64,000 nt of DNA. It comes from Enterovirga aerilata. Lineage in GTDB: Bacteria; Pseudomonadota; Alphaproteobacteria; Rhizobiales; Beijerinckiaceae. The DNA is taken from NCBI RefSeq assembly GCF_013044135.1, contig NZ_JABEPP010000001.1, positions 992,001-1,056,000 of the forward strand, written 5' to 3'. The position numbers and the translations under genes were made by a program. Positions within the stretch are counted from its first letter, which is position 1, and every line of letters begins with the position of its first letter. Under the pieces are notes generated by a model. That model worked only from the letters and a program-made list of their open reading frames with translations, had not been told where the DNA came from and made no database searches. Shown here one piece after another: positions 38,026 through 46,830 of this stretch.

Positions 38026-38351
38026 CCGTAGCGGGTTTTCGTCGAGGCAACGAGCGAGCGCGCCTCGCCGTCGCGTCCTGCCGCGCAGGCGCTCTCGGCG
38101 CGCCCGAGATCGGCCGTGGCGCGGCTATACACGCTCTGGCCGACATTGCCGGTATCGGCGTCGTTCTTCAGCACCGCCTTGAACTGCGCGATCTCGGCCG
38201 CGCAGCCCGCACCCTCGGGCATGCGGAAGGTGCTCGGGGTGACGCCCGGCGCGGCGCCCGGCGGCGGTGAGGGCGGCGTCGCGGCGGTCTGGTTGCAGGC
38301 CGCAAGGGCGAGGCAGGCGAGCGCTGCTGCGATGATGCTGGCGCGAGGCAT
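38016..38351 (-). CDS. Small putative lipoprotein
   Basis: 111 residues. The N-terminus MPRASIIAAALACLALAAC is a lipoprotein signal peptide with lipobox LAAC, followed by a proline-rich spacer (TPPSPPPGAAPGVTP). The remaining about 75 residues hold two further cysteines (GAGCAAEI and ESACAAG) that could form a disulfide, and a helical pattern (AEIAQFKAVLKNDAD). Function is unknown. The start ATG 38351 is chosen for the signal peptide; in-frame sequence upstream lacks sense. Confidence 0.75.
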   Translation of the reverse strand: MPRASIIAAALACLALAACNQTAATPPSPPPGAAPGVTPSTFRMPEGAGCAAEIAQFKAVLKNDADTGNVGQSVYSRATADLGRAESACAAGRDGEARSLVASTKTRYGYR

Positions 38352-38527
38352 GGGACAGGGGGCTCCGTCTGGATGGCGTCGGCCAAGTAGCATGATTGTC
38401 TGCGCCGTCCGACCCGCAGCCGCTTGGCGGTGCAGGGGACCGCTCGCCGTTGACTACTCCCGTGATATCGCACGAAGGGAGAGCGGGGGCGCGATGTGGA
38501 TGTCGGGCGGAGCCCGACCTCGCGAGG

Positions 38528-38773
38528 TCAGAAACCCGGGAAAGCTCTCGAGAGCGTCAGAGCCGCAGCCAGGGCGACAAGCCCTGTGCCGATACTGAGG
38601 GCCGGGCGAACGAAGCGCACGTACGGTGCAGGCTCGTCGAGCAGCTCGAAACAGGCGGGTGTTGGCGCGGGTGCGGACCTTGCGAGTTCCTGCTCCAGTT
38701 TCACCAGAAGCTGATCGGACGCATCCAGCCGGCCGGCAGGCTCAGATCGGATCTGCAGCGGTTGGGAGGGCAT
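38528..38773 (-). CDS. Small C-terminally anchored membrane protein, unknown
   Basis: 81 residues from ATG 38773, which has a near-perfect GGAGGTGGG ribosome site. The N-terminal about 45 residues are soluble and helical (DASDQLLVKLEQELARS). Residues about 58-77 form one hydrophobic segment (ALSIGTGLVALAAALTL) and the protein ends SRAFPGF. I do not recognise a family. The strong ribosome site and the clean hydrophobic tail argue that it is real; no function can be inferred. Confidence 0.6.
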   Translation of the reverse strand: MPSQPLQIRSEPAGRLDASDQLLVKLEQELARSAPAPTPACFELLDEPAPYVRFVRPALSIGTGLVALAAALTLSRAFPGF

Positions 38774-38892
38774 GTCCCACCTCCGTGCCGGAGCAAGTTG
38801 ATCCCTCGCGGCTGCAACGACAACAGGCCTCCTTGCTGTCGATTCCAAACTCGGCCTTGATAGGCGTCGCGAAGACGTGCGGGGTACACGCC

Positions 38893-39426
38893 GTGGAATG
38901 GAGGGTACGAAGCTCCCGCTACGTCGTTCGAGACCGATGGATCAGCGTACGCGCCGACGAGTGCTTGACGGCCGAGGGAATCGAAGTCTCGCCGTATTAC
39001 GTGCTGGAGTATCCCGATTTCGTCCATGTCGTCGCCTACGATGCCGACGACCGCATCGTTCTGGTCAGGCAGTACCGGCACGGGCTCGGCGGCACATCTC
39101 TTGAGCTGCCGGGAGGAGTTGCCGAGCCGTCGGACGCGGACGCGCTCGCGACAGCCAGGCGAGAGCTCCGCGAGGAGACCGGGTACCAGGGGGGCTCGTT
39201 CGCGCTGCAAGCGACGCTTTCGCCGGATCCGGCGAAACTGACCAATCGGCTGCACCTCGTCGTGGCGCACGGCGTGTGCCCGGGACGGTTCTCGCCGGAT
39301 CGTTCGGAGCAGATCTCGGTTGAACTGGTCTCTCGCGCACAGGCCTACGAGCTCGCTTTGTCAGGAGCGATCATGCACGCTCAGCACGTTGGCCTGCTTC
39401 TGACCGCGCTTCAGCGGAGGTTCTGA
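38893..39426 (+). CDS. NUDIX hydrolase, ADP-ribose pyrophosphatase-like
   Basis: 177 residues from GTG 38893. The frame is open further upstream, but conserved sequence starts at about EWRVRSSRYVVRDRWISVRADEC. It contains VLVRQYRHGLGGTSLELPGGVAE followed by the NUDIX helix ARRELREETGYQGG. The LPGG entry and the V.QYRHG strand are typical of ADP-sugar pyrophosphatases (YqiI/NudF-like). Base composition here is somewhat lower in G+C than in neighbouring genes. It is divergent from the small membrane-protein gene. Confidence 0.88.
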   Translation: MEWRVRSSRYVVRDRWISVRADECLTAEGIEVSPYYVLEYPDFVHVVAYDADDRIVLVRQYRHGLGGTSLELPGGVAEPSDADALATARRELREETGYQGGSFALQATLSPDPAKLTNRLHLVVAHGVCPGRFSPDRSEQISVELVSRAQAYELALSGAIMHAQHVGLLLTALQRRF

Positions 39427-39517
39427 TGGGCGGTTCGCTCGGGCTCGCGCCCTGTCCGTCGGCAGATGAAGCGATCTTTTCGAACTGCTTGAGGAGTGCC
39501 CCAAATCAGTCGATTTA

Positions 39518-39576
39518 TGACCGGTCAATGCACGACCGAGCGCGTCATTGATCCTCCAGGCGGGCTGTCCAATAGG
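39518..39576 (+). promoter_or_regulatory. Possible manC promoter with short palindrome
   Basis: The 261-bp gap before manC contains TTGATC (39548-39553), a 17-bp spacer and AATAGG (39571-39576), a modest sigma70-like match, and a perfect 10-bp palindrome TGACCGGTCA at 39518-39527 upstream of it. The leader from there to the manC ATG would be about 105 bases. No riboswitch-like structure is recognised. Confidence 0.35.
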
Positions 39577-39687
39577 AGTGTACTGCGGCGGAGCAGGGTA
39601 AGACGTGAGTGATCAAAAATTGGCTGTCCGTCTTGGCCGGGCTGCTGGGGCCGATTACAAGCACCGGGACAATTCTACCGCGCTTCG

Positions 39688-41130
39688 ATGACAAACTCCG
39701 AAATTCCGTCGGCGATCACGCCTTTCATCATGTGCGGCGGGAGCGGCACGCGGCTTTGGCCCGTCTCGCGTGCCTCCATGCCGAAGCAGTTCCAGTCCTT
39801 CTTCGGCGCGCGCAGCCTCCTGCAGGACACCGCCGTCCGCGTGACCGGGCCGGGCTTCGCGCCGCCGGTCTTCGTCGCGAGCGAAGCCCATCGGTTCCTG
39901 GTGGCCGACCAGATCGAGGCGCTCGGGATCCCGCGCGGGCCGATCGTCCTGGAGCCGGTCGGACGGAACACGGCCGCGGTCGCGCTCGTCGCGAGCCTGA
40001 TGACCGAAAAGCACGACCCGGACGGGCTCGTGCTGCTCCTGCCCTCGGATCATCTGGTCAAGGACGCCGACGCCTTCAGGGCACTCGTCCTCGAGGCAGC
40101 TCCCGCGGCGCGAGCCGGGTCGATCTGCCTGTTCGGCATCGCGCCGAACCGGCCCGAGACGGGATACGGCTATATCGAGGTGGGCGACGACCCGGTTCCG
40201 GACCAGGGCTCGCCCGTCCGAAAGGTCGTGCGCTTCATCGAGAAGCCGGGCCGGGAGGCCGCCGAGCGGCTGCTGGAGGCGGGCAACAACGTCTGGAACT
40301 CGGGAATCTTCCTTTTCTCGGCCCGGGCGATGCTCGCCGAGGCGGAGGAGCGCCGGCAGGACCTTCTGGCGGGCGTCCGCCATGCCCTCGACACGGCGGA
40401 TCGCGACCAGGACTTCGTCCGGCTGGAGGCGGCGGCTTTCGGGGCGGTGGAATCGATCTCGGTCGACTACGCGATCATGGAAGGAAGCCAACGCACGGCG
40501 GTGCTGCCGGCGACGATCGACTGGAATGACCTCGGTGCCTGGGATGCGATCTACGGCGCCCATGTCGCGGACGGGGCGGGCAACGTCCTGCTCGGCCGGG
40601 CGGTCGGGCACGACACGAGAAACTCCATCATTCGATCGGACCGGCAGGTCGTCGCGACGGTCGGGGTCGAGAACCTCGTCGTCGTCGCCACGGACGATGC
40701 CGTGCTCGTCGCCGACAAGGCGCAGGCGCAGGGCGTCAAGCAGGCGCTCGAACTCCTGAGGACCAAGGGGTTCGCGGAGGCGGACACGCATAGCGAGATG
40801 CACCGGCCCTGGGGCAGCTACCGCTCCCTCATCTCGGGCGACCGATTCCAGGTCAAGCTCATCACGGTGAAGCCGGGCGGCCGCCTCTCGCTCCAGCTGC
40901 ACCGGCATCGTGCCGAGCACTGGGTCGTCGTGAAGGGGACCGCCCAGATCACCTGCGGCGAGCGCGTGTTCATGCTCTACGAGAACCAGTCGACCTACAT
41001 CCCGCAGGGCGAGACGCACCGGCTCGAGAATCCCGGCCACATCCCGCTGGAGATGATCGAGGTCCAGTCGGGAGCGTATCTGGGCGAGGACGACATCGTC
41101 CGCGTGGAGGATGTCTATGGCAGGTCGTGA
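39688..41130 (+). CDS. manC: Mannose-1-phosphate guanylyltransferase / mannose-6-phosphate isomerase
   Basis: 480 residues, the usual length of the bifunctional enzyme that makes GDP-mannose. The N-terminal nucleotidyltransferase domain has the FIMCGGSGTRLWPVSRASMPKQF signature and LLPSDHLV. It also has RFIEKPG and the SVDYAIMEG block. The C-terminal domain (about residues 340-480) is a cupin with the type II phosphomannose isomerase motifs PWGSYRSL, SLQLHRHRAEHWVVVKGTA and IPQGETHRLENPG. It feeds polysaccharide or glycan synthesis; an SGNH hydrolase follows after 24 bp. Confidence 0.95.
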   Translation: MTNSEIPSAITPFIMCGGSGTRLWPVSRASMPKQFQSFFGARSLLQDTAVRVTGPGFAPPVFVASEAHRFLVADQIEALGIPRGPIVLEPVGRNTAAVALVASLMTEKHDPDGLVLLLPSDHLVKDADAFRALVLEAAPAARAGSICLFGIAPNRPETGYGYIEVGDDPVPDQGSPVRKVVRFIEKPGREAAERLLEAGNNVWNSGIFLFSARAMLAEAEERRQDLLAGVRHALDTADRDQDFVRLEAAAFGAVESISVDYAIMEGSQRTAVLPATIDWNDLGAWDAIYGAHVADGAGNVLLGRAVGHDTRNSIIRSDRQVVATVGVENLVVVATDDAVLVADKAQAQGVKQALELLRTKGFAEADTHSEMHRPWGSYRSLISGDRFQVKLITVKPGGRLSLQLHRHRAEHWVVVKGTAQITCGERVFMLYENQSTYIPQGETHRLENPGHIPLEMIEVQSGAYLGEDDIVRVEDVYGRS

Positions 41131-41154
41131 TCGAGCGAATGCCATGCCGGCGGC

Positions 41155-41862
41155 ATGAGGCGCCTGTCCGGTCTCGTCCTGGTGATGTCGGCTTTCGCCG
41201 CAGGCGGAGCCTATGGGTACGGCATGGGCCGCTTTGCCTGGCCGCCGGCGCGGAGCGTCGATGCCTTCTACCGGAGCCTGAGCCCGAGCCTCAGGCCCGC
41301 AACCTGGGCCGAGCGCCACTTCCAGGAGAGGCTCGGCTACTTCCGCTCCCTCCCCGGCACGGCGCAAACCGTGATGCTGGGAGATTCGCATACGGAGCGG
41401 GCCCACTGGGACGAATTGCTGCCCGATGCGAGGCCCCTGAACCGCGGCATCGAGGGAGATACGTGGGACGGCCTGGTGGCGCGCTTGGACGAGGTCGTCT
41501 CCCGCAGCCCCAGGCGCGTCTTCGTGCTTTGCGGAACGAACGACGTGGCGGCTGGAATCCCTCCCGAAAGGATCGTCGCCGCGCTGGCGACGATCCACGA
41601 GAGGCTCCGGGCGATCGGCGCCGACCTGGTTGTGCAGAGCGTGCCGCTGACGGATTCGCCATCGCGCAACATGCGCACCCAAGCCCTGAACGTCGCGCTT
41701 CAGGATGCCACAAAACGCCTCGGTCTGCGCTATGTCGACCTGAACCGGGCGCTCGCTCCCGACGGCGCCATTCTGCCCCATCTTACGACGGACGGCGTCC
41801 ATCTGACGGGCGAGGCCTATCGTCTGTGGGCCGGCCAAGTGCGGGACGAGCTGGGGAGCTGA
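41155..41862 (+). CDS. SGNH/GDSL hydrolase
   Basis: 235 residues. A signal peptide or membrane anchor (LSGLVLVMSAFAAGGAYGYGMG) leads into an SGNH domain. Block I is MLGDSHTE (Ser nucleophile), block II has the Gly in NRGIEGDT, block III is CGTND (Asn) and block V is DGVHLTGEAY (Asp and His). It probably deacetylates or de-esterifies an extracytoplasmic glycan or lipid. Because it follows manC by 24 bp, it may trim a mannose-containing polysaccharide; that link is inference. Confidence 0.9.
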   Translation: MRRLSGLVLVMSAFAAGGAYGYGMGRFAWPPARSVDAFYRSLSPSLRPATWAERHFQERLGYFRSLPGTAQTVMLGDSHTERAHWDELLPDARPLNRGIEGDTWDGLVARLDEVVSRSPRRVFVLCGTNDVAAGIPPERIVAALATIHERLRAIGADLVVQSVPLTDSPSRNMRTQALNVALQDATKRLGLRYVDLNRALAPDGAILPHLTTDGVHLTGEAYRLWAGQVRDELGS

Positions 41863-41979
41863 ACCTGCCGGGCGATGGCAGGGGACGATATCCGTCAGGC
41901 GCACAGACGAGCCGCGATCGATGCGGCCGCTTTGCCGGTATCGTCTCGGCCGTCTCGCCGGACGGCCCGAGGGCGGAAG

Positions 41980-42930
41980 CTAGCCTCTCTTCTCTCGACG
42001 CTCGAAATGGGGCGCGATCATCCCCGAGATGTAGCTGTCCGAGATGAACGAGCGGCAATGCGCCTCGAAGGCGCGGATCAGCCGGGAGGGCTGAAGCTCC
42101 TTCGGGATCGCGGTGCCGACCACCATCGGGCGGTGATCTCCGGCGAGACGCACACGTACCAGCCGCCGCCCGTCCAGGGCGAAGTCGGAGCGCGGGCGCA
42201 CGTTGAAGAGCGAGTAGCCGTAGCCGTTCGCGACCATCGTGCGCACCACCTCCTGATGCGCCGACCGCCGGCCGATCAGGGGCGTCACGCCCTCCTTCAT
42301 GAACAGGCCGAGGAAATATTCCCGCGACAGCGGCAGGTCGAGCAGGATGAGCGGTTCGGATTCAAGATCCTTCAGGGTCAGAGCCGCATGTTTGGCGAGC
42401 GGGTGGGCCTCGCTCAGGACGACATGCGGCGGGAGTTCGGCAAGCGGCGAAAACAGGATGTCGCCCGGGATGTCGAGGTCGTACGTGATGGCAAGGTCGA
42501 TCTCGGAGCGGCGCAGCCCCTCCAGCAGCTGTTCCTGGTCCGCCTCGATGTGATGGATCTGCGTGGCCGGGAACGCGGCCTCGAAGGAATGCGACAGCTC
42601 CGGGGCGATCATCGGGGCCAAGGTCACCATGCAGCCGACCGACAGCCGGCCGCGGACCTGGCCGTCCGACTCCGACGCGACCGCGTAGAGACCCTCCGCC
42701 TGGGCGATGAGCTTCTTGGCCTCGCGCAGGAGGTCGCGGCCGACCGGCGTGAGCGACAGCCCCTGGGCATGGTGCCGGATGAAGAGCTTCACGCCGAGTT
42801 CCTTCTCGAGATGCGCGATCGCGGTCGAGATGGAAGGCGGCGAGATGTGGACCCGCTCGGAGGCCTGGGTGATGCTCCCGCTCTCCCCGGCCGCGATGAA
42901 GTATTCGAGCTGCCGGAAGGTGTAGCGCAT
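41980..42930 (-). CDS. LysR family transcriptional regulator
   Basis: 316 residues. The N-terminal winged helix is canonical (FRQLEYFIAAGESGSITQASERVHISPPSISTAIAHLEKELGVKLFIRH), followed by the periplasmic-binding-fold effector domain (GRLSVGCMVTLAPMIAPEL, DLAITYDLDIP, HPLAKHAALTLKDLESEPLILLD). It lies at the downstream end of the minus-strand DUF1028-RidA-flavoprotein-ArgE-Liv cluster and is a good candidate regulator of it. The TTTCGAA-type motifs upstream of the flavoprotein and Liv genes are candidate targets. Confidence 0.93.
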   Translation of the reverse strand: MRYTFRQLEYFIAAGESGSITQASERVHISPPSISTAIAHLEKELGVKLFIRHHAQGLSLTPVGRDLLREAKKLIAQAEGLYAVASESDGQVRGRLSVGCMVTLAPMIAPELSHSFEAAFPATQIHHIEADQEQLLEGLRRSEIDLAITYDLDIPGDILFSPLAELPPHVVLSEAHPLAKHAALTLKDLESEPLILLDLPLSREYFLGLFMKEGVTPLIGRRSAHQEVVRTMVANGYGYSLFNVRPRSDFALDGRRLVRVRLAGDHRPMVVGTAIPKELQPSRLIRAFEAHCRSFISDSYISGMIAPHFERREKRG

Positions 42931-43043
42931 CGCTGGTCGAATCGGTCCGGAGGCTGGCCGCCATGCGGGCGGTCAGGCTTCCGGACGATAGGCGGCCTCG
43001 CCGGCTTGCGGAAGCGGTGCGGCGCCGCCCGCTTCCCGGGCGA

Positions 43044-43718
43044 TTACGGGTCGCCGGGGACGCCGTAGCTCGGCGCGGCCGAGGGATCGAGCGCGCGCGT
43101 GACATAGGCCTCGAGCTGCGGGCGGTAGAGATCCCACAGCGCCGAGAGCCCCGCGATCGGGCAATCCTCGGTCCAGTCGACGCGCAGGTCCGCAACCGGC
43201 CAGGAGACCTTGTCGACGAGCCTCAGCCCCGCCGAATGGACCGGGCCCTGCTCGCCGCCGAGAGCGAGGGCGGCCCTCATGGCGGCGAGCAGGCGATCCC
43301 CGAGATGACCCTCCGACTTCGTGAAGGACTCCACCATCGCGGCCGGGATGCCCGCATCCGCCAGCATGTTGCCGCCGCAGGCGACGTTCTCGGCCTTGGC
43401 ATCGGCGAAGATTCCGAGTGCCTTTGCGCCCGAATGGATTGCGCTGCGGCCATGCGCATCCACGGCCAGGACCTGGCGATAGTCCAGAAACTCGGTCGAG
43501 CCCCGCAGGGCCTCGATGGCCTGGGGCGCGCTCGCGCCGAGCTCCATCAGGTCGAGCATCCGCGGACCGAGCGTCGGGTCGGTGACGTTCTGGCTCGCGA
43601 CCGCACCGACGCCCGCCCGTGCATAGGCGCAGCGCGCCGCGACGGCCGGGGAGGACGAGGAGACCGCGACGCCGAACATCCCGGTCCGCGCGCAGCGTGC
43701 GACGATCGAGAAGGTCAT
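43044..43718 (-). CDS. DUF1028 family protein
   Basis: 224 residues from ATG 43718. The N-terminal MTFSIVARCARTGMFGVAVSSSSPAV, then AGVGAVASQNVTDPTLGPRML and the C-terminal LRVDWTEDCPIAGLSALWDLY identify DUF1028. The family has an Ntn-hydrolase-like sequence pattern, lacks a proven activity, and often lies beside RidA and amino-acid or peptide catabolic genes, as here. In other members the first residues after MTFS can be the exposed nucleophile; no processing is evident. It begins 5 bases after the RidA stop. Confidence 0.9.
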   Translation of the reverse strand: MTFSIVARCARTGMFGVAVSSSSPAVAARCAYARAGVGAVASQNVTDPTLGPRMLDLMELGASAPQAIEALRGSTEFLDYRQVLAVDAHGRSAIHSGAKALGIFADAKAENVACGGNMLADAGIPAAMVESFTKSEGHLGDRLLAAMRAALALGGEQGPVHSAGLRLVDKVSWPVADLRVDWTEDCPIAGLSALWDLYRPQLEAYVTRALDPSAAPSYGVPGDP

Positions 43719-43723
43719 GCGGG

Positions 43724-44140
43724 TCAGTCCGGAATGACGGCGGTCGCGTCGATCTCGACCAGCCATTCCGGCCGGGCGAGGGCCTGCACGACCAGGCCCG
43801 TGGAGACCGGGTGCACGCCGCGGATGTACTCGCCCATAGTGCGGTAGACGGCTTCGCGGTGGCGTACGTCGGTGATGTAGACCACCACCTTAACGAGGTG
43901 CTCCATCGTGCCCCCGCATTCCTCGATCAGCTGCCGGATGTTCTGCATGACCTTGTGGGTCTGCTCCACCGGATCGTGGCTCTCGATGTTCTTGGCGGTG
44001 TCGAGATCCTGCGGGCATTGTCCCCGCAGGTAGACGGTCCGGCCGCCGCGCGTGACCACGGCGTGGCAGAGGTCGTTATCGAGCCTCTGCTCCGGGTACG
44101 TGTCCTTCGTGTTGAACTTGCGGATTCTCGTATGCGCCAT
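43724..44140 (-). CDS. RidA family protein (YjgF/UK114)
   Basis: 138 residues from ATG 44140 (GGAGAT upstream). RidA enzymes hydrolyse reactive enamine/imine intermediates released by amino-acid oxidases and PLP enzymes to ketone and ammonia. Visible: the N-terminal RKFNTKDTYPEQRLDNDLCHAVVTRGGRTVYLRGQ, QTHKVMQNIRQLIEECGGTMEHLVKVVVYITD, and the C-terminal RPEWLVEIDATAVI with the substrate-binding Glu. In archetypal RidA an Arg (near R105) binds the carboxylate; here the equivalent region reads VHPVSTGLVVQALARPEW without a clear Arg, so it may belong to a non-canonical Rid subgroup. Confidence 0.9.
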   Translation of the reverse strand: MAHTRIRKFNTKDTYPEQRLDNDLCHAVVTRGGRTVYLRGQCPQDLDTAKNIESHDPVEQTHKVMQNIRQLIEECGGTMEHLVKVVVYITDVRHREAVYRTMGEYIRGVHPVSTGLVVQALARPEWLVEIDATAVIPD

Positions 44141-44254
44141 GTCCATCTCCTGCATTGCGGTCGGCGCCGGGATCCCCGATGCCCGGGGCGCGGTCCCGCT
44201 CCCCGCTCCGGCCGGCATGGGCCTGCCCGCGAGGAGGGTCCGCGCGAGGCCCCG

Positions 44255-45523
44255 TCACCCGGCCCGGCGGCTTGCGGCCGCGTGGTACTCCAGGTAGCTG
44301 CGCTGCGTCGCGATGTGGTCCGCCACGTGCTTGGCATCGTGCCAGACGCCCCAGATGAAGCTGGAGCCCCTCCGGGACTGCCAAGGCAGGCCCAGGAAGT
44401 AGATCCCCGGCTCGACCGAGACCCCGCGCTGGTGCCTGGGCCTGCCCTTCTCGTCCAGCAGATCGAGCTTGAGCCAGCTGTAGTCCGAGACGAAGCCGGT
44501 GGCCCAGACGATCGCCGTGATGTTCGCCTCGGACAGATCGAGGCTCAGGATCGGATTCGTGACGCAGTCGGGATCCGGCCCGATCTCGCGGGCCTCGGGC
44601 TCCTCCGGCAGGTCGAGGCCATAGCGGGCGACATAGGCATCCGCCTCGTCCAGCACGGAGAGGTAGTTGGCATCGCCGCGGGCGATGTTGGCCGCCAGGT
44701 CGTTCGCGAAGGTCAGCGCGCCGTTCTCGAAGGATTCGGTGCGGCCGACGAGCGTGATCCCTTCCGCGGCGAAGCGCCTGAAATCGACCGTCTCGCCGCC
44801 GCGCGCGCCGCTGACGGCGATCGTCACGTGTTCCGTTCCGGGCAGCGGCGCGGCGATGTCCCACTTGCCGAGCACCCCCAGCCACCAACAGTAATCGCGC
44901 TTGCGGTAGGCGCGCGGGGGGCGATCATGCGGCCCGACCGACAGATAGACCTTCTTCCCGGCACGGCGCAGCTCGTCCGCGATCTGCGATCCGGAAGAGC
45001 CCGCGCCGACCACCAGCACGGCGCCGTCCGGCAGCTGCTGCGGGTTGCGATAGGCGCTGGAATGGATCTGCATCACCCCGGTATCCTCTGGAACGAGGGT
45101 CGGGATGACCGGCTTTTGGAAGGGACCGGTCGCCACGATGACGTTGCCGGCCTCGATGACGCCGTCGGAGGTCGTGACGCGAAAGCCGGACCGGCCCGCC
45201 GGCCTCTCGACCTCCTTCACCTCCACCCCGCAGCGGATCGGCGCATCGATCATCTTCGCGTAGGCCGCGAGATAATCCGCAACCTTCTCCTTGGCGATGA
45301 AGGCGTCCGGATCCGCGTCGGGGAACTCCATGCCCGGGAAGCGGTCGTGCCAGGCCGGCCCGTTGGCGACGAGGGAATCCCAGCGCTCCGAGCGCCAGCG
45401 CTCCGCGATGCGCTTCCGCTCGAGGACGAGATGAGGCACGCGGTTGTTCCGCAGGTGCTCGCTCGCGGCGATGCCCGCCTGGCCGGCGCCGACGACAAGC
45501 GTATCTATTCTCTCGATAGACAT
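44255..45523 (-). CDS. CzcO-like FAD/NAD(P)-dependent flavoprotein monooxygenase
   Basis: 422 residues from ATG 45523 (GGAAGAG upstream). It has an FAD site at the N-terminus (DTLVVGAGQAGIAASEHL) and a second dinucleotide site (VLVVGAGSSGSQIADELRRAG) about 170 residues in, with the ATG motif before it (VIVATGPFQKP) and a second one near the C-terminus (IVWATGFVSDYSW). This is the COG2072/CzcO group of flavin monooxygenases, which oxygenate amines, thiols or ketones. Together with RidA and a deacylase it suggests oxidative breakdown of an amine-like compound. The substrate is unknown. Confidence 0.9.
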   Translation of the reverse strand: MSIERIDTLVVGAGQAGIAASEHLRNNRVPHLVLERKRIAERWRSERWDSLVANGPAWHDRFPGMEFPDADPDAFIAKEKVADYLAAYAKMIDAPIRCGVEVKEVERPAGRSGFRVTTSDGVIEAGNVIVATGPFQKPVIPTLVPEDTGVMQIHSSAYRNPQQLPDGAVLVVGAGSSGSQIADELRRAGKKVYLSVGPHDRPPRAYRKRDYCWWLGVLGKWDIAAPLPGTEHVTIAVSGARGGETVDFRRFAAEGITLVGRTESFENGALTFANDLAANIARGDANYLSVLDEADAYVARYGLDLPEEPEAREIGPDPDCVTNPILSLDLSEANITAIVWATGFVSDYSWLKLDLLDEKGRPRHQRGVSVEPGIYFLGLPWQSRRGSSFIWGVWHDAKHVADHIATQRSYLEYHAAASRRAG

Positions 45524-45588
45524 TCGCCACTCTTCCAAGATCTGCGGAAAGTACTCGACGGAGCACTTAGGGCGAGGGCCCGCCGGGG

Positions 45589-45603
45589 CCAATTTCGAAT
45601 TGG
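45589..45603. promoter_or_regulatory. Palindrome upstream of flavoprotein gene
   Basis: CCAATT-TCG-AATTGG is a 6-bp inverted repeat with a 3-bp spacer, 66 bp before the flavoprotein ATG and within the 149-bp gap after argE. Its centre contains TTTCGAA, which also occurs (with TTCCGAA copies) in the livH/livJ intergenic region. A binding site for the cluster's LysR protein is a reasonable guess. No -10/-35 pair is clear. Confidence 0.5.
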
Positions 45604-45672
45604 GTTTGCGGTGATTAGCTTTTCCCGAACTGCCGGCGAAACGGGGATGCGCCCGCGAAGCGGCCCGGCGCC

Positions 45673-46830
45673 TCAACGCCGGAGCTCGGCCGCAAGGCGG
45701 TCCATCATCCGGTCGCAGGCTGCCAGCTCGCTCAGCGCGACGAACTCGTCCGGCTTGTGGCCCTGATCCATGGAGCCCGGCCCGCAGACGACCGTCGGCA
45801 CGGCGAGCTCGCCGGAGAAGAGGCCTCCCTCGGTCCCGAACGGGACCTTGAAGGTCTCGCTCTCCCCCAGGAGAGCCTTGGCGAAGCGCACGACCTCAGC
45901 GTCCGGCGGCGTCGCGAGGCCCGGATAGGCGTTGAGCGCGTCGATCCGTATGTCGGCCTGCGGGAAGGAAGCGCGCCGCTGCGCCGCCAGCGCTGCGGCA
46001 TCGTCCATGAGCCGGTTGAGGATCGTGGCGGCGTCGTCCTCGGCTATGTTGCGGATCTCGAAGTCGACCGTGCAGAGATTGGGCACGATGTTGAGCGCGG
46101 TGCCGCCGCCGATCCTGCCGACATGGAGCGTCGTGTAGGGGACCTCGTAGCCCTCGTCCCGCAGACCCTCGGCCGCGATCGCGTCCTGGCGCCGCCGGAT
46201 CGCCCCCACGAAGTCGCAGGCGAGATGGATGGCGTTCATGGCCTTGGGAGCGAGCGCCGAGTGCCCCTCCACCCCGCAGCATGTTGCGCGCGCGGCGATC
46301 TTGCCCTTGTGGCCGGTCGCGATGCGCATGCGGGTCGGCTCGCCGACGATCGCCAGGCGGGGCTTCACGCTGCGCGTCCGCAGCGCCTCGACGAGCGAGC
46401 GCACGCCGACGCAGCCGATCTCCTCGTCATGGCTGAAGGCGAGGTGGATCGGGGTCGCGAGCCTCGCCCCGTCGAGCCGGTCGACGAGCGAGAGCACGCA
46501 GGCGATGAAGCCCTTCATGTCGGCGGCGCCGCGCCCATAGGCGCGCCCGTCCGACACGGTCATGCGGAACGGATCGGACGACCAGGTCTGGCCGTCCACG
46601 GGCACGACGTCGGTATGGCCCGAGAGCATGACCCCTGGAATGTCGCCAGGGCCTATCGTGGCGAACAGGTTCGCCTTGCCGCCGTCCTCCGCCAGGAACA
46701 GCTCGGAGGCGATGCCCCGCGCGGCGAGGAAGTCGCGGATGAAGTCGATGAGCGCGCGGTTGGGGTCGCGGCTGACGGTCGGGAAGGCGATCAGCCGTTC
46801 CAGGAGATCGAGGGTCGTCACGGCGCTCAC
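45673..46830 (-). CDS. argE: Acetylornithine deacetylase-type M20 metallohydrolase
   Basis: 385 residues. It is a zinc-dependent M20 deacylase with ligands in SGHTDVVP (His), YGRGAADMKG (bridging Asp), SHDEEIGCVG (catalytic Glu and ligand), IVGEPT (Glu) and DQGHKPDEF (His). Motifs match ArgE, which releases ornithine from N-acetylornithine. Its placement in a Liv transporter operon, with the stop of livF overlapping its start (46827-46830), and next to RidA and a flavoprotein suggests a catabolic N-acyl amino acid deacylase rather than the biosynthetic enzyme, so the symbol is provisional. Confidence 0.85.
   Translation of the reverse strand: MSAVTTLDLLERLIAFPTVSRDPNRALIDFIRDFLAARGIASELFLAEDGGKANLFATIGPGDIPGVMLSGHTDVVPVDGQTWSSDPFRMTVSDGRAYGRGAADMKGFIACVLSLVDRLDGARLATPIHLAFSHDEEIGCVGVRSLVEALRTRSVKPRLAIVGEPTRMRIATGHKGKIAARATCCGVEGHSALAPKAMNAIHLACDFVGAIRRRQDAIAAEGLRDEGYEVPYTTLHVGRIGGGTALNIVPNLCTVDFEIRNIAEDDAATILNRLMDDAAALAAQRRASFPQADIRIDALNAYPGLATPPDAEVVRFAKALLGESETFKVPFGTEGGLFSGELAVPTVVCGPGSMDQGHKPDEFVALSELAACDRMMDRLAAELRR

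Noticed and set aside
38396-38860. A plus-strand open frame of 154 codons
   Set aside because: It is antisense to the small tail-anchored gene, which has a near-perfect ribosome site; this frame has a Cys/Arg-rich product without pattern.
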